From NCBI GenBank assembly GCA_944320955.1, contig CALUJL010000029.1, forward strand, positions 1 through 64,000: a stretch of 64,000 nt of DNA. Reading direction: 5' to 3'. This document shows positions 16,642 through 26,260 of this stretch, piece after piece (the stretch's first letter is position 1; every line of letters begins with the position of its first letter). The notes under the pieces are model-generated. The model did no database searches, was not told where the DNA came from, and was given only the letters and a program-made list of their open reading frames with translations. The translations under genes were made by a program, and so were the position numbers. This DNA comes from an uncultured Bacteroidaceae bacterium (lineage in GTDB: Bacteria; Bacteroidota; Bacteroidia; Bacteroidales; Bacteroidaceae).

Positions 16642-17442
16642 ATGGAAGATACAGACAGCATAGTTATTATCCCCACCTATAATGAGAAAGAGAACATAGA
16701 GAACATCATCCGTGCCGTGCTGGGGCTGGAGAAAGGGTTTCATGTCCTGGTCATCGACGACGGTTCGCCGGACGGGACGGCCCAGATCGTGGAGCGGCTC
16801 ATGCAGGAGGAGGGCCTTTCGGGCCGCTTGTTTATCCTCAAGCGCAAGGGGAAACTGGGGCTGGGCACGGCCTACATAGCCGGTTTCAAGTGGGCCATCG
16901 GGCGGAAGTACGACTATATCTTCGAGATGGACGCCGATTTTTCCCACGACCCCAACGACTTGCCCCGGCTCTATGCTGCCTGCCACGACGAAGGGGCGGA
17001 TGTCTCCATCGGTTCGCGCTACATTACGGGCGTAAACGTGGTCAACTGGCCGATGGGGCGCGTGCTGATGTCTTATTTTGCCTCGAAGTATGTGCGCCTC
17101 GTCACGGGGCTCAAGATACACGACACTACGGCTGGGTTCGTCTGCTACCGCCGCCGGGTGCTGGAAGCCATAGACCTCGACTCCATACGCTTCAAGGGAT
17201 ATGCCTTCCAGATCGAGATGAAATTCACGGCCCACGAGCTGGGATTCAAAATAAAGGAAGTCTCCGTCATTTTCACCAACCGCGTCCTGGGCAGTTCCAA
17301 GATGAGCGGCAGCATCTTCGGCGAGGCCGTCTTCGGAGTGATCCGCCTGAAGGTCGCTTCCCTGCGGAAGAAAATGAGAAGAGTCCGCCAGAGAGTGAAA
17401 GACACGTACCACAACTGTACCCACGACACGGATGAGCTTTAG
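16642..17442 (+). CDS. polyprenol-phosphate mannosyltransferase (DPM1-like GT2)
   Basis: A 266-residue GT2 glycosyltransferase. The N-terminus has IVIIPTYNEKENIENIIRAV and VLVIDDGSPDGTA. The metal-binding DADFSHDPNDLPRL follows, then the family-typical SRYITGVNVVNWPMGRVLMSYFASKYVR. It lacks the C-terminal membrane helices of some relatives, as do soluble DPM1 types. It should transfer a sugar (mannose in the best-studied relatives) from a nucleotide sugar to a polyprenyl phosphate at the inner membrane. The ATG at 16642 lies after its promoter and at the family start. It overlaps pyrC by 11 bases. Confidence 0.9.
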   Translation: MEDTDSIVIIPTYNEKENIENIIRAVLGLEKGFHVLVIDDGSPDGTAQIVERLMQEEGLSGRLFILKRKGKLGLGTAYIAGFKWAIGRKYDYIFEMDADFSHDPNDLPRLYAACHDEGADVSIGSRYITGVNVVNWPMGRVLMSYFASKYVRLVTGLKIHDTTAGFVCYRRRVLEAIDLDSIRFKGYAFQIEMKFTAHELGFKIKEVSVIFTNRVLGSSKMSGSIFGEAVFGVIRLKVASLRKKMRRVRQRVKDTYHNCTHDTDEL

Positions 17443-18844
17443 GATTTTCATCAAGAACGCCTCGATAGTCAACGAGGGCAGCGTGCGGACGGGCCACGTG
17501 GTCGTGGGGCACGGGCGCATAGAGATAGTCATTTGCCCCGCGGCCGACGAGCCGGACAGGGAGCGGACGCTGGCCCGCGCGGCCGAGGAAATCGAGCGGC
17601 GCTATGCCGGGAACTTCGGTACCGTGGAGGCCGGAGGATGCCTTCTCCTGCCCGGAGTGATCGACGACCATGTGCACTTCCGCGACCCCGGACTGACTTA
17701 CAAGGCCGACATCGGGAGCGAGAGCCGCGCGGCGGCGGCGGGCGGCGTGACGTCCTATATGGACATGCCTAACTGTGTGCCCATGACGGTGACGCCCGAG
17801 GCGCTGGAGGCCAAGTTCCGCCGTGCGGCAGAGGTGAGCCGGGTGAACTACTCGTTCTACTTCGGGGCGACCAACGACAACTTTCCCCTCTTGGAGTCCC
17901 TGCCCCGGCTCGGGCATCGCCCCTGCGGGGTGAAGCTCTTCATGGGCGCCAGCACGGGCAACATGCTGGTCGACCGGCGGGAATCGCTCGAAAGAATCTT
18001 CGGAGGTACCGACCTGCTCATAGCCACGCACTGCGAAGACTCGGCGCGGATAGCGGAAAACACGGTGCTCTTCCGGCGGGAATATCCCGAAGAGCGGGAA
18101 AACGAAGCCCCCGCACGCCTCCACGCCCTCATACGCGACGAAGAGGCCTGCTACCGCTCGTCCTCCCTGGCCGTGGAACTGGCCGGGCAATACAGCGCCC
18201 GGCTGCACGTCCTACACGTGACGACGGCGCGGGAGCTGTCGCTCTTTTCCGACGGCCCCGTGGCCGGGAAGCAAATCACGGCCGAGGCCTGCCTGGCCCA
18301 TCTGCTCTTCAGCGAGGAAGACTACGATGTCCTGGGCAACCGCATCAAGTGTAATCCCTCGGTCAAGGCCCTTTCCGACCGGGAGGCCCTGCGCAATGCG
18401 CTAAGGACGGGGCGGATCGACGTCGTAGGTACGGACCACGCGCCCCATCTGCTGGAAGAAAAGGAGAAAAGCGTGTTCCGCGCCGTCTCCGGCATGCCGA
18501 TGATTCAGTTTTCGCTCGTCAGCATGTTGGACCTCTGCCGGGCGGGAGTCCTCGACTATCCTACGGTGGTGGAGAAGATGTGCCACGCCCCGGCCCGCCT
18601 GTTCCGCATCAAGGAGCGGGGATTCATACGCCGGGGCTACAAAGCCGACCTGGTTTTGGTGCGTCCCGAAGCGCCCTGGACGCTGCGGCGGGAGGATGTC
18701 GTGAGCAAGTGCGGGTGGTCGCCGCTGGAGGGGCATACGTTTCACCACAAGGTGCTCTTCACGCTGGTCAACGGGCAGCTGGCTTTCCGCCAAGGCCATG
18801 AGGCCGACGACTGCCGGGGCGAGGCGCTGCAGTTCGAGGCCTGA
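17432..18844 (+). CDS. pyrC: dihydroorotase (class I)
   Basis: A 470-residue amidohydrolase. Zinc ligands are visible in DDHVHFRDPGL and in LFMGASTGNMLV (the usual lysine region is KLFMG), followed by THCED, LHVLHVTTA and GTDHAPHLLEEK. It closes carbamoyl-aspartate to dihydroorotate in pyrimidine synthesis. An insertion near the N-terminus (PAADEPDRERTLARAAEEIERRY, split here) is longer than in many homologues. The ATG overlaps the end of the glycosyltransferase gene, which suggests coupled translation in a two- or three-gene operon. Confidence 0.92.
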   Translation: MSFRIFIKNASIVNEGSVRTGHVVVGHGRIEIVICPAADEPDRERTLARAAEEIERRYAGNFGTVEAGGCLLLPGVIDDHVHFRDPGLTYKADIGSESRAAAAGGVTSYMDMPNCVPMTVTPEALEAKFRRAAEVSRVNYSFYFGATNDNFPLLESLPRLGHRPCGVKLFMGASTGNMLVDRRESLERIFGGTDLLIATHCEDSARIAENTVLFRREYPEERENEAPARLHALIRDEEACYRSSSLAVELAGQYSARLHVLHVTTARELSLFSDGPVAGKQITAEACLAHLLFSEEDYDVLGNRIKCNPSVKALSDREALRNALRTGRIDVVGTDHAPHLLEEKEKSVFRAVSGMPMIQFSLVSMLDLCRAGVLDYPTVVEKMCHAPARLFRIKERGFIRRGYKADLVLVRPEAPWTLRREDVVSKCGWSPLEGHTFHHKVLFTLVNGQLAFRQGHEADDCRGEALQFEA

Positions 18845-18884
18845 GGCGGGGAGCGGCTTGCTGTCCTGAATCTTCTCTGAAGTG

Positions 18885-19808
18885 ATGCTTTATTCCTATT
18901 CTTTGCACGAAGCCGCCGAGTGTATCGACTGGCTCTATTTCTTCCATGCCTGGGGCTTCGGCCGCCGCTTCTCCGGCGTTTCCCGCATCCACGCCTGCCC
19001 TTCCTGCAGGAACTCATGGGTCGGGAGTTTCCCGGCGGAAGAGCGGGCGAAGGCTGGCGAGGCGGCAAGGCTCTACGACGATGCCCGCTTCCTGCTGGAC
19101 CACTTGGATGAAACGGAGATCCGCATCGAGGGGCTGGCTGAAATCTTCCCGGCCAACAGCCGGGAGGACAACATCGTTTTCCGCATTCCGCCCTCCGGGT
19201 CCGGCAGCCGTGGCGGCGGGGAAGTGCTCTTCCCCTTGCTCCGGCAGCAGCGGCCTGCGGCGGGGAGCGATGTCTGCCTGTGCCTGAGCGACTTTGTGCG
19301 CCCGGAGGCTTCGGGCATCGAGGACAGGGTAGGGGTGTTTGCCACTGCCGTCCGTGCGGAAAAGGCCTTGGCCGGGATGTGCGATGTCTATCAGCAATTG
19401 CTGCTTCAGACCTTGTGCGACCGTCTCTCGGAGGCATGCGCGGAATTGATGCACGCAGCGGTCCGGCGCGTGCAGTGGGGCTATGCTCCGCACGAGCGGC
19501 TTACTGCGGAGGAACTCCTTGCGGGGAAATACGTGGGGATACGTCCCGCCATCGGCTATCCCAGCCTGCCGGACCAGTCAGAGGCTTTCCTGATAGACCG
19601 TTTGCTGGGGATGGGAAAAATAGGGGTCAGCCTGACGGAGACGGGGGCCATGCAGCCGGCGGCCTCGACCTGCGGGCTGATGCTGGGCCACCCCGCGGCC
19701 CGCTATTTTGCGGTGGGCAAGATTTCCGACGAGCAACTGCATGACTATGCCGCCCGGCGGGGCATGCCCTCCGACACGCTCCGCAGGTTCCTGTCCGGGA
19801 ACCTGTAG
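18885..19808 (+). CDS. stand-alone MetH reactivation (AdoMet-binding) domain protein
   Basis: A protein of about 307 residues. The second half matches the activation domain of cobalamin-dependent methionine synthase: YVGIRPAIGYPSLPDQSE is the AdoMet-binding RP..GYP..PD motif, followed by IGVSLTETGAMQPAAS and LGHPAARYFAVGKISDEQL. It has no homocysteine, folate or cobalamin-binding domain. It should help restore oxidised cobalamin on a separate MetH by AdoMet-dependent reductive methylation. The true ATG is at 18885; a GTG three bases earlier is in frame. It lies 40 bases after pyrC; no metH is in the window. Confidence 0.85.
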   Translation: MLYSYSLHEAAECIDWLYFFHAWGFGRRFSGVSRIHACPSCRNSWVGSFPAEERAKAGEAARLYDDARFLLDHLDETEIRIEGLAEIFPANSREDNIVFRIPPSGSGSRGGGEVLFPLLRQQRPAAGSDVCLCLSDFVRPEASGIEDRVGVFATAVRAEKALAGMCDVYQQLLLQTLCDRLSEACAELMHAAVRRVQWGYAPHERLTAEELLAGKYVGIRPAIGYPSLPDQSEAFLIDRLLGMGKIGVSLTETGAMQPAASTCGLMLGHPAARYFAVGKISDEQLHDYAARRGMPSDTLRRFLSGNL

Positions 19809-19835
19809 GGGTTGCGTGCCCCGGCCTCCGCGGGT

Positions 19836-20537
19836 CTACCCGATGCGGGAGATTTTCTTGAGTTTCTCTTCGTCTATGATTTTAATCTTGCGGCCGTCGA
19901 TGGCTATGATGCGCTCGTTGGAGAAGTTGGAGAGCGTGCGTATGGCGTTGGAGGTGGTCATGTTGGACAGATTGGCCAGGTCTTCGCGCGAAAGGTAGAT
20001 GCTGAGCGTCGATCCGTCTTCTTCCAGTCCGTAGGCGTCGCGCAGGAAGAGGAGCGATTCGGCCAGCCTTCCGCGTATGTGCTTCTGCGTGAGGTTGACG
20101 GTCCGTTGGTCCGCGATGCCCAGATCTACGGACAACTGGCGGATGAAGAACATGGCCAGCGCGCCGTTCCTGAGGGCGAGTTCGGTGATTATCTGCATCG
20201 GGATGTGGCAAACCTTGGAGGGCTCGAACGCGGCGGCCTGGGTCACGTAGTCTTCGCCTGCCCAATAGGCCCGGTAGCCGAAGTAGCCTACGGGGCTGAT
20301 GACGCGGATAATCTGGCTTCTGCCGCCGACTCCGTCTTTGTATATCTTGACTTTTCCCGAAAGGAGGCACATGAGCGAGGTGGGCTTTTCCCCTTCTGTG
20401 TAAATGACTTCGTTTTTCTTGTACATGAGGATGGTGTAATTGCTGATCAGCAAGTCGCGCTCTTCCTCGCTAAGCAGTTCCCACAGATCGGAGATGCTCT
20501 CTATAATTTCGCTCTGCTCTATTTGCTTCTTTGCCAT
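19836..20537 (-). CDS. Crp/Fnr-family transcription regulator
   Basis: A 233-residue regulator. The cyclic-nucleotide-binding-type beta barrel covers about residues 25-140 (VIYTEGEKPTSLMCLLSGKVKIY). A dimer helix follows, and the winged helix-turn-helix is near the C-terminus (LSREDLANLSNMTTSNAIRTLSNF, split for length in homologues). No Fnr-type cysteine cluster is visible, so it should respond to a small ligand rather than carry an iron-sulfur cluster. The ATG at 20537 follows a good promoter. It converges with the MetH activation gene, with only 27 bases between stops. Confidence 0.88.
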   Translation of the reverse strand: MAKKQIEQSEIIESISDLWELLSEEERDLLISNYTILMYKKNEVIYTEGEKPTSLMCLLSGKVKIYKDGVGGRSQIIRVISPVGYFGYRAYWAGEDYVTQAAAFEPSKVCHIPMQIITELALRNGALAMFFIRQLSVDLGIADQRTVNLTQKHIRGRLAESLLFLRDAYGLEEDGSTLSIYLSREDLANLSNMTTSNAIRTLSNFSNERIIAIDGRKIKIIDEEKLKKISRIG

Positions 20538-20572
20538 AGGACTTCTGTGCCGAAGGAATGTGTTATATGGCA

Positions 20573-20580
20573 CAAATTTA
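20573..20580 (-). promoter_or_regulatory. -7 promoter element of the Crp/Fnr gene
   Basis: The minus strand reads TAAATTTG, an exact TAnnTTTG match, 36 bases before the ATG at 20537. Confidence 0.7.
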
Positions 20581-20700
20581 CGGCATTTTTGTCGATTTCT
20601 GTTCTACTTCTGTAAAAAAAGAGAAGTCCGCGGGGCGTATTTCTTCATTTTTTTGCTGTTGGGGGGCAGGCGATGGCAAAATCCGGCTCCGGGAGGTATT

Positions 20701-20805
20701 TCCCGGCCTGCAACGGGGCGGAAAAAGCGGCAGCACTTTTCCCGGATTGTCCTGCATGTTTTCGGGAAAAGTGCTGCCGCTTCCGGAGGGTAGCCCTGCT
20801 TCCGG
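20701..20805. repeat. 22-bp-lattice repeat array C, with a perfect 20-bp inverted repeat
   Basis: It lies between the end of the YycJ-like gene and the Crp/Fnr promoter. Unit centres fall near 20710, 20730, 20754, 20776 and 20798. Two units of opposite orientation form a perfect 20-bp inverted repeat: 20725-20744 (AAGCGGCAGCACTTTTCCCG) pairs with 20763-20782 over an 18-base loop. On the minus strand this lies just after the tamB-yycJ genes and could act as their terminator. Confidence 0.88.
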
Positions 20806-20824
20806 CAGGCGGCGGAGGCGGGGG

Positions 20825-21670
20825 TCAGCCGTTGCGGCTTATCTCGTAGAGGCCGGAAGGGCTGGTGCGTTTCAAGACGGTCACTTGCAGGTCGCGCCCT
20901 ACTTCCAGCCCTTTCTCGCGGAAGCTCAGCTCCAGTGTTTTCTCCAGGAGCTGGGGATGGTTGTTTTCGCGGCTGAGGTGGCAGAGCCATACGTGGCGGA
21001 GAGGCGAGAGCCGGCCTCCTGCTTCCGGGAGGCGTGCGGCCATGGCTTGGAGCAGGTAGCCGATGCTGGCCTGGTTGCTCAGGTGTCCCGTGCCGCTTGC
21101 GATGCGCTTTTTCAGGTATTCGGGGTAGGGGCCCATGCGGAGCATCTCCTCGTCGTAGTTTGCTTCGAGTATCAGGTAGGAAGTGCGGTCGATGTAGGAT
21201 TCGGCCGTGGGGGTGATGGTGCCGATGTCGGTCAGGAAGCAGAAGTTGCCCACGGGGGATTCGACGAAGTAGCCCACGCTCTCCGTGGCGTCGTGCGGTA
21301 TGGGGAAGGCCGTGATGCGTAATCCGGCCAGCGTGAAGGGCTTCTCTTTCGATATGTAGCGCACGTTGGCGGGCGAGAGGGCTTCGTGGATGCACTTGTT
21401 GCGGTTGATGCCTTCGTAGATTAGCTCCGTGGTGTAGACGGGGATGAAGTATTTGTTGCCCAGGGGTGGGATGCTCTTGATGTGGTCGGCATGGTCGTGC
21501 GTCACGAGCACGCCGCGGATTTGTTCGAGTTCGAGGCCTATTTCGCGCAGGTTCTTCTTGATGGTGCGCACGCCGATGCCGGCATCGACGAGGATGCCTT
21601 CTTTTTCCGTCCCGAGATAATAGCAATTTCCGCTGCTGCCGCTGGCGAATGACTGAAACTTGATTTTCAT
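20825..21670 (-). CDS. YycJ/WalJ-like MBL-fold hydrolase
   Basis: A 281-residue metallo-beta-lactamase-fold protein. It starts MKIKFQSFASGSSGNCYYLG, typical of the YycJ family, then has the metal motif THDHADHIKSI, a central FPIPHDA segment, LTDIG and a late HLSNQAS/CHLSRENNHP pair of ligands. YycJ relatives are linked to cell-wall signalling or have nuclease activity; the role here is inferred. The ATG at 21670 overlaps the tamB stop by 4 bases (ATGA), so the two are translationally coupled. Confidence 0.85.
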   Translation of the reverse strand: MKIKFQSFASGSSGNCYYLGTEKEGILVDAGIGVRTIKKNLREIGLELEQIRGVLVTHDHADHIKSIPPLGNKYFIPVYTTELIYEGINRNKCIHEALSPANVRYISKEKPFTLAGLRITAFPIPHDATESVGYFVESPVGNFCFLTDIGTITPTAESYIDRTSYLILEANYDEEMLRMGPYPEYLKKRIASGTGHLSNQASIGYLLQAMAARLPEAGGRLSPLRHVWLCHLSRENNHPQLLEKTLELSFREKGLEVGRDLQVTVLKRTSPSGLYEISRNG

Positions 21671-24600
21671 TTCTCTTTCTTCTTCTCCTTTCTCCAATCT
21701 AATAGTTGCAACCACGAATCGAAGTCCCGCTTGATTACCACGCCGATGCCCTGGGTGTTGAGCGTAGTCTTGGTGGAATAGCGGTCGTTCGACTTGTTGT
21801 AGGCCCGAAGGCGTATGTCGCCGCTTTTCGTGAGCAGGTACTCGATGTCGAAGTCGCCTATGAAATTACTCTGCTGGTTTGTATTCATCGAATTGTCCCG
21901 GTAGCCGAAGTTCCCGTTCACCAGCAGCCGGTTGTTGAGCAGCTGGCCGGAAAGCATGCCTTGGAACTCCATGTCGGTCCAGCCCTCTTCGCCGGTGCTC
22001 CCGTTGACGCCGAAGTTCCATTTGTTGCTGTTGATGACTTGCGAGAGCATGTTGTTCAGTTGCCCGGAAAGCGTGGAGGAGAGCACCGAGCTCATGGCGT
22101 CGCTGTTGGTGGAGCCGCTCTTGTCGGCATAGTCCGGGGTATAGAATTTCCCGATTCCCAGCAGGTAGAGTATCTGCATGTTCATCTGGTCGTCCGTACT
22201 GATGAAGTTGCGCACCACGCTCTGCACCTCCTCGTTTTCGTTGGGCAGCTCGATTCCCAGGTGTATCTCGGGGGAAGAGAGGATGCCGGTCACGTCCATC
22301 ACGCAGTTGACCCGCACGCTGGTCTGGTTGGTCTGCAGGACGTTGACCACATCGGAGCCCAAGTCGCGGAGCGAGACGGCGTTTACGGTATAGATGGCCT
22401 GCAAATTGCAGTTTGCCCTGTAGGGATCGCCGCCGAAGGTAAGGCTGCTGCCCTGCCGGATGGAGAAATCCTTGCGAATCACTTCCTGAAGGCTGAATTT
22501 GTACACGCCCCGGTCGATGGTGTAGGTGCCGAACATGTTGAAGTCGCCCTTGTTGAAGAAATCGATGCGGATGTTTCCGTTGCCGGTGCAGCTGATGTAG
22601 TCGCCCGCCCTGGGGTCGACGACCACTTTGAGCTGCGCCGCCGGGTTGATGTCCAGCAGGAGATTCAGCCGCACGTCGAGGGGAGTCTCCTTTGCTGCGG
22701 AGGAGAGGGTGTATTGCCCGGACGTGTCGGCCGGGGGAGCTGTGTGTCCTGCCGCCGAGGGCTGCGGGTGTGGGCCGGTGGCGGGGGCGTTCTGCAGCGC
22801 GTCGCCGGGGTTCTGCCCGAATTTGATGGGGGCGAACTGTATGAAGCTGTTGTCCTCGGCCACGGTGTTGCCCGTCAGTTTGTAGCAAAACTCCGTGTCG
22901 CCCGCCGTGGTCAGCGCCCCGTTCAGGTCGAGGCGGCTGCTGTTGCCCGACAAGTAGGCCGTGCCGCTCACGTAGGCCTTGCCGAAGAACGGGAGGTCGA
23001 AGCTCTCGGGTTTGTCGACGAGCAGCATGTTTTCGGCATCGAGCTGCAGGTTGTAGCTGAATTGCTTGAAGTGCGTGTGGTTCATCCGGGCGGTTACCCG
23101 TCCTTGGTGCCCTTCGCCGTCGGCGATGAAGGCATTGCGCAGGGCAAACTGCGTGGGGGAGACGTAGACTGTGTCCTTCACATGGAAATCCGTGCCCAGC
23201 ACGTCGACCCGGAAGCCGGCATCGGCCAGCCCTTTCCCCTCCAGCTGGAGGCTCTTGAAGCCGCCGGACAGGTGGAAATCGCCCGTGGCTTTCCCCTGGA
23301 AGCGGGAGAGGATGCCTTCCACGTAGGGCTGGATAAATCCGATTTCGCACCCCTGCGCCCCGATCCGCAGGTCCAGTCCTTTCCGTTTGGGGCGGACTTC
23401 TCCCCGCACGCTGGTCACGAGTTTTTCCTTACTCTTGATGAGCGCATCGATCGGCACTACGTCTTCTGCCGCATGGAAGCCGCTCTTGATGTCCAAGTCG
23501 CCCATCGGGGCGCCGTTGAACAGGAAGTTCCGGACGTGGACCTCTGCATCTATCTTCGGCTGGGAGAGCAGGGAAGCCAGCCGGGCCCTGCCGGTAGCCT
23601 GTCCGTCGAAGTCGACGGAATGGAAATTGACCGCATCGAACACGTAGCCCAGTTGCACGTTGCGCAGGTCGAGCAGCAGCAAGTCGTCGGCCGAGGCGGA
23701 GATTACTCCGGCGGCGCGGATGGATTGGCGGCCGTGTTGCAGGGCGAAGCGGTCGATCTGCAGCACGGAGTCGATGCGGATGGAGGCCTCGCTGATGGTC
23801 CATGCCGTGTCGCGTATGACGACTTCCGTGGGATGCAGCACGACGTCGGCCGCCAGCCGGTTCGAGCCGAGGCGCTTCTTCAGGAGGGCGCTCAGTTCCA
23901 GCCGGCCTTTGTATTCCACTTCGTCGTGGTTCTCCCAGGCAAAACTGCCGGACACCCGGTCGTCCCGGGCTTGGGCGCCCAGGTTGAGATTGATGAGCGT
24001 CCCGTTTTTCATGAACATGTTGCTGTTGACGTTGCAGTCTATGTGGGTGGGATTCCCCGCGCAGTGCAGGGCCATGTTGCGGAACGTGTTGTTCCCGTAG
24101 CGGAACGAGGGGAAGTTGCCTTTTATTTCCAGCGTGCCGGTCGAGTCTTCGATGAAGCCGGAGAGATAAGAATTCTCGTAGATCGTGAGCGGGAGGTCCA
24201 GCAGTTCGGTCAGCATCTTGGTGTCCCGCACGTGGGCGAAGAAGTTGAAATTGTTGTCGGGCTTCTGCTCTTCCGTATTTTCCCATCGGAACAGCGACGG
24301 GACATAAGGGCGCATCATGCGCAAGACGCTGGCCGGAATGGCTTCGAGCTTCATGTTGCCCTGGATGTCGGCTTCGAAAAACGGCGAGGTGAGGAACACC
24401 ATGCGGCGGCTCTTGCCCTGCTGGGCCTCCAGATGCAGGTAGGAGATGGGGTAAAGTTTCCCCTGTTTGCGCACCAGGATGGAGTCCAGATGCAGATAGC
24501 CCGTGAGGTCGTCCGCATCCGAGCCTGCGCAGTCGGCCTTGGCCACCAGGGAAATCTCCATGTCCCGCTGCTTGTCACCGGCCAGATGCAGGTGGTAAGG

Positions 24601-26181
24601 ATTCAGATGGTCTACCTCGATCCGCATCCGGTAGGCAGGCTTTTCTTTGAGCGGGGCTGTCATGGAAGCATCTGCCTTGAGGGAAGCGTTCATGTCGTCC
24701 AGGCGGATCCGGCAGTTTGCCTCCTTCCGGGGGGAATAGGATGCACGGATGGAGGCTTTTTTATAGGGATAGTTTTTGTATTCGAACGACTCGATTTCTC
24801 CCTCGGCTTCCATGTGTTGCAGTTTCCCGCTGCCCAGCAGTGCCGCGCCTTGCAGGGCAAAGTCGGTTTTCCCGAGTTCTTTTCCGGGGAAGAGCCGGCC
24901 CAAGTCGATTTCCCGGCCTTCCAATTCGGCGGAGACGGCCAGATTCCGCGAGGCGCCTTTTCCCTCTGCTGCCGTCCGGCTGCGCGCTTCGGCATTCAAC
25001 TCCAGCTTTCCGGCGCCGGTGGCAGCCTGCAGGCGGAGTCGGGAGCCGCTTCTGTCCATTTCCCATTGGGCTGTGGCGTCGAGGCTTTCAAGGTTTGCCA
25101 CCGGGTCGGGCACTTTTATGCCCAAGGCTGCGAGTTCTTCGCCCAGGAGGCTGAGTCCGCTTGGGGAGACTTGCAGTCGGGAGAGAGTTCCTGCGGCGGT
25201 TTCTATTTGCGATGCCCCGTTCAGGTGCAGGGAGGCCGTGCCCTGCAGGGCGAGGTCATGGAAGTTTCCTTGGGAGCCCGGCATCCATAGCCGCAAATTG
25301 CCGACCTTTAATTCCTTTGTGCTCCCTTCTGCGCGGAAAGCGATGTGCGGCTGCAGGCTCGATGCGCGCAGGGCCGGGACGAGGGCTGCAAAATCGTTAG
25401 GAGATATGCGGGACTCCGGGAGCAGGGAGAAGGCGTAATGGATGGTTGTGACGGCGGAATCCGCCCCCTCCGGTGCGGAATCGTAACGGATGTGTACGGG
25501 AGAAAACGCCAGGCGGGAGCGCGGTGTGCGTATCAGCAGCTCCTCTATGTCGGCCTGCCTGCGGTTGGCTTTCAGGTCGAGCCGCAGGCGCGAGAGCGTG
25601 AGGCCGGACTTTTCGGAGAAGCCCATGCGCTTGATATTCAAGTGGATGGAGTCCCGCGTCAGGTGCTTCAGCGATACGGTGGCCGATACGTTCCGGAATG
25701 CCAGGTGCGCGGGCGTAAAGGTGTTTTCCTGCGCGGGAGGCACGCTGAGGACGTCGTAACTGACCGTTCCCCGCCGCATCAGTACGGAATTGATGCGCAG
25801 GTCGATGGCGGAAGGCTCTTTCTTTTTTTCTTTCGAGTGGAACTTTTCGAGCAGGAAAGCCGCGTTCAGCGAATCGGCGGGGGAGGATTTGTAGAGATGG
25901 AGCTTCAGTCCGTAGAGTTGTACGGTGCGGATGGAGATTTGCCCCCGCAGGAGCGGGAGGATGTCGAAGCTGGCCGAAAAGCGCGGTATCTCGGCCAGTG
26001 TTTTCCCGGCCTGGTCTTCCACTTTCAGGCGGTCGATGATAATCCGGTTGAGCAGCCCTATGTCAATACGCCCTATGCTTACTTCCGTTTGCAGCCAGCT
26101 CTTGAGCGATTCTTCGGCGAAAACAGTCATGCGGTGCTGAAAATAAGGTATATTCAGCATGATGATAATCCCCAAATACAA
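21667..26181 (-). CDS. tamB: TamB-like translocation and assembly module protein
   Basis: A very long (at least 1504-residue) AsmA/TamB-type protein. A hydrophobic N-terminal anchor is followed by beta-rich repeats, and the C-terminal 400 residues form the DUF490/TamB domain (for example LLLDINPAAQLKVVVDPRAGD and GTYTIDRGVYKFSL, both in homologues). It should span the periplasm and move lipids or outer-membrane proteins between membranes. The first available start in this frame is TTG 26181, which cuts through the membrane anchor. Coding-like sequence (VIIRLKKIVIAILYTIVALY) extends upstream without any ATG, so the true start is uncertain. Confidence 0.85.
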   Translation of the reverse strand: MYLGIIIMLNIPYFQHRMTVFAEESLKSWLQTEVSIGRIDIGLLNRIIIDRLKVEDQAGKTLAEIPRFSASFDILPLLRGQISIRTVQLYGLKLHLYKSSPADSLNAAFLLEKFHSKEKKKEPSAIDLRINSVLMRRGTVSYDVLSVPPAQENTFTPAHLAFRNVSATVSLKHLTRDSIHLNIKRMGFSEKSGLTLSRLRLDLKANRRQADIEELLIRTPRSRLAFSPVHIRYDSAPEGADSAVTTIHYAFSLLPESRISPNDFAALVPALRASSLQPHIAFRAEGSTKELKVGNLRLWMPGSQGNFHDLALQGTASLHLNGASQIETAAGTLSRLQVSPSGLSLLGEELAALGIKVPDPVANLESLDATAQWEMDRSGSRLRLQAATGAGKLELNAEARSRTAAEGKGASRNLAVSAELEGREIDLGRLFPGKELGKTDFALQGAALLGSGKLQHMEAEGEIESFEYKNYPYKKASIRASYSPRKEANCRIRLDDMNASLKADASMTAPLKEKPAYRMRIEVDHLNPYHLHLAGDKQRDMEISLVAKADCAGSDADDLTGYLHLDSILVRKQGKLYPISYLHLEAQQGKSRRMVFLTSPFFEADIQGNMKLEAIPASVLRMMRPYVPSLFRWENTEEQKPDNNFNFFAHVRDTKMLTELLDLPLTIYENSYLSGFIEDSTGTLEIKGNFPSFRYGNNTFRNMALHCAGNPTHIDCNVNSNMFMKNGTLINLNLGAQARDDRVSGSFAWENHDEVEYKGRLELSALLKKRLGSNRLAADVVLHPTEVVIRDTAWTISEASIRIDSVLQIDRFALQHGRQSIRAAGVISASADDLLLLDLRNVQLGYVFDAVNFHSVDFDGQATGRARLASLLSQPKIDAEVHVRNFLFNGAPMGDLDIKSGFHAAEDVVPIDALIKSKEKLVTSVRGEVRPKRKGLDLRIGAQGCEIGFIQPYVEGILSRFQGKATGDFHLSGGFKSLQLEGKGLADAGFRVDVLGTDFHVKDTVYVSPTQFALRNAFIADGEGHQGRVTARMNHTHFKQFSYNLQLDAENMLLVDKPESFDLPFFGKAYVSGTAYLSGNSSRLDLNGALTTAGDTEFCYKLTGNTVAEDNSFIQFAPIKFGQNPGDALQNAPATGPHPQPSAAGHTAPPADTSGQYTLSSAAKETPLDVRLNLLLDINPAAQLKVVVDPRAGDYISCTGNGNIRIDFFNKGDFNMFGTYTIDRGVYKFSLQEVIRKDFSIRQGSSLTFGGDPYRANCNLQAIYTVNAVSLRDLGSDVVNVLQTNQTSVRVNCVMDVTGILSSPEIHLGIELPNENEEVQSVVRNFISTDDQMNMQILYLLGIGKFYTPDYADKSGSTNSDAMSSVLSSTLSGQLNNMLSQVINSNKWNFGVNGSTGEEGWTDMEFQGMLSGQLLNNRLLVNGNFGYRDNSMNTNQQSNFIGDFDIEYLLTKSGDIRLRAYNKSNDRYSTKTTLNTQGIGVVIKRDFDSWLQLLDWRKEKKKEK

Positions 26182-26260
26182 AGCGACTATCGTATAGAGG
26201 ATTGCGATTACTATTTTTTTCAGCCGTATTATGACGCGTTCTCTCCTGTGGTTATTCGTA

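Noticed and set aside
21706..25290. 1194-codon open frame on the plus strand, opposite tamB
   Set aside because: The same explanation: antisense of a GC-rich gene, with a repetitive Val/Gly/Ala/His-rich product and no motifs.
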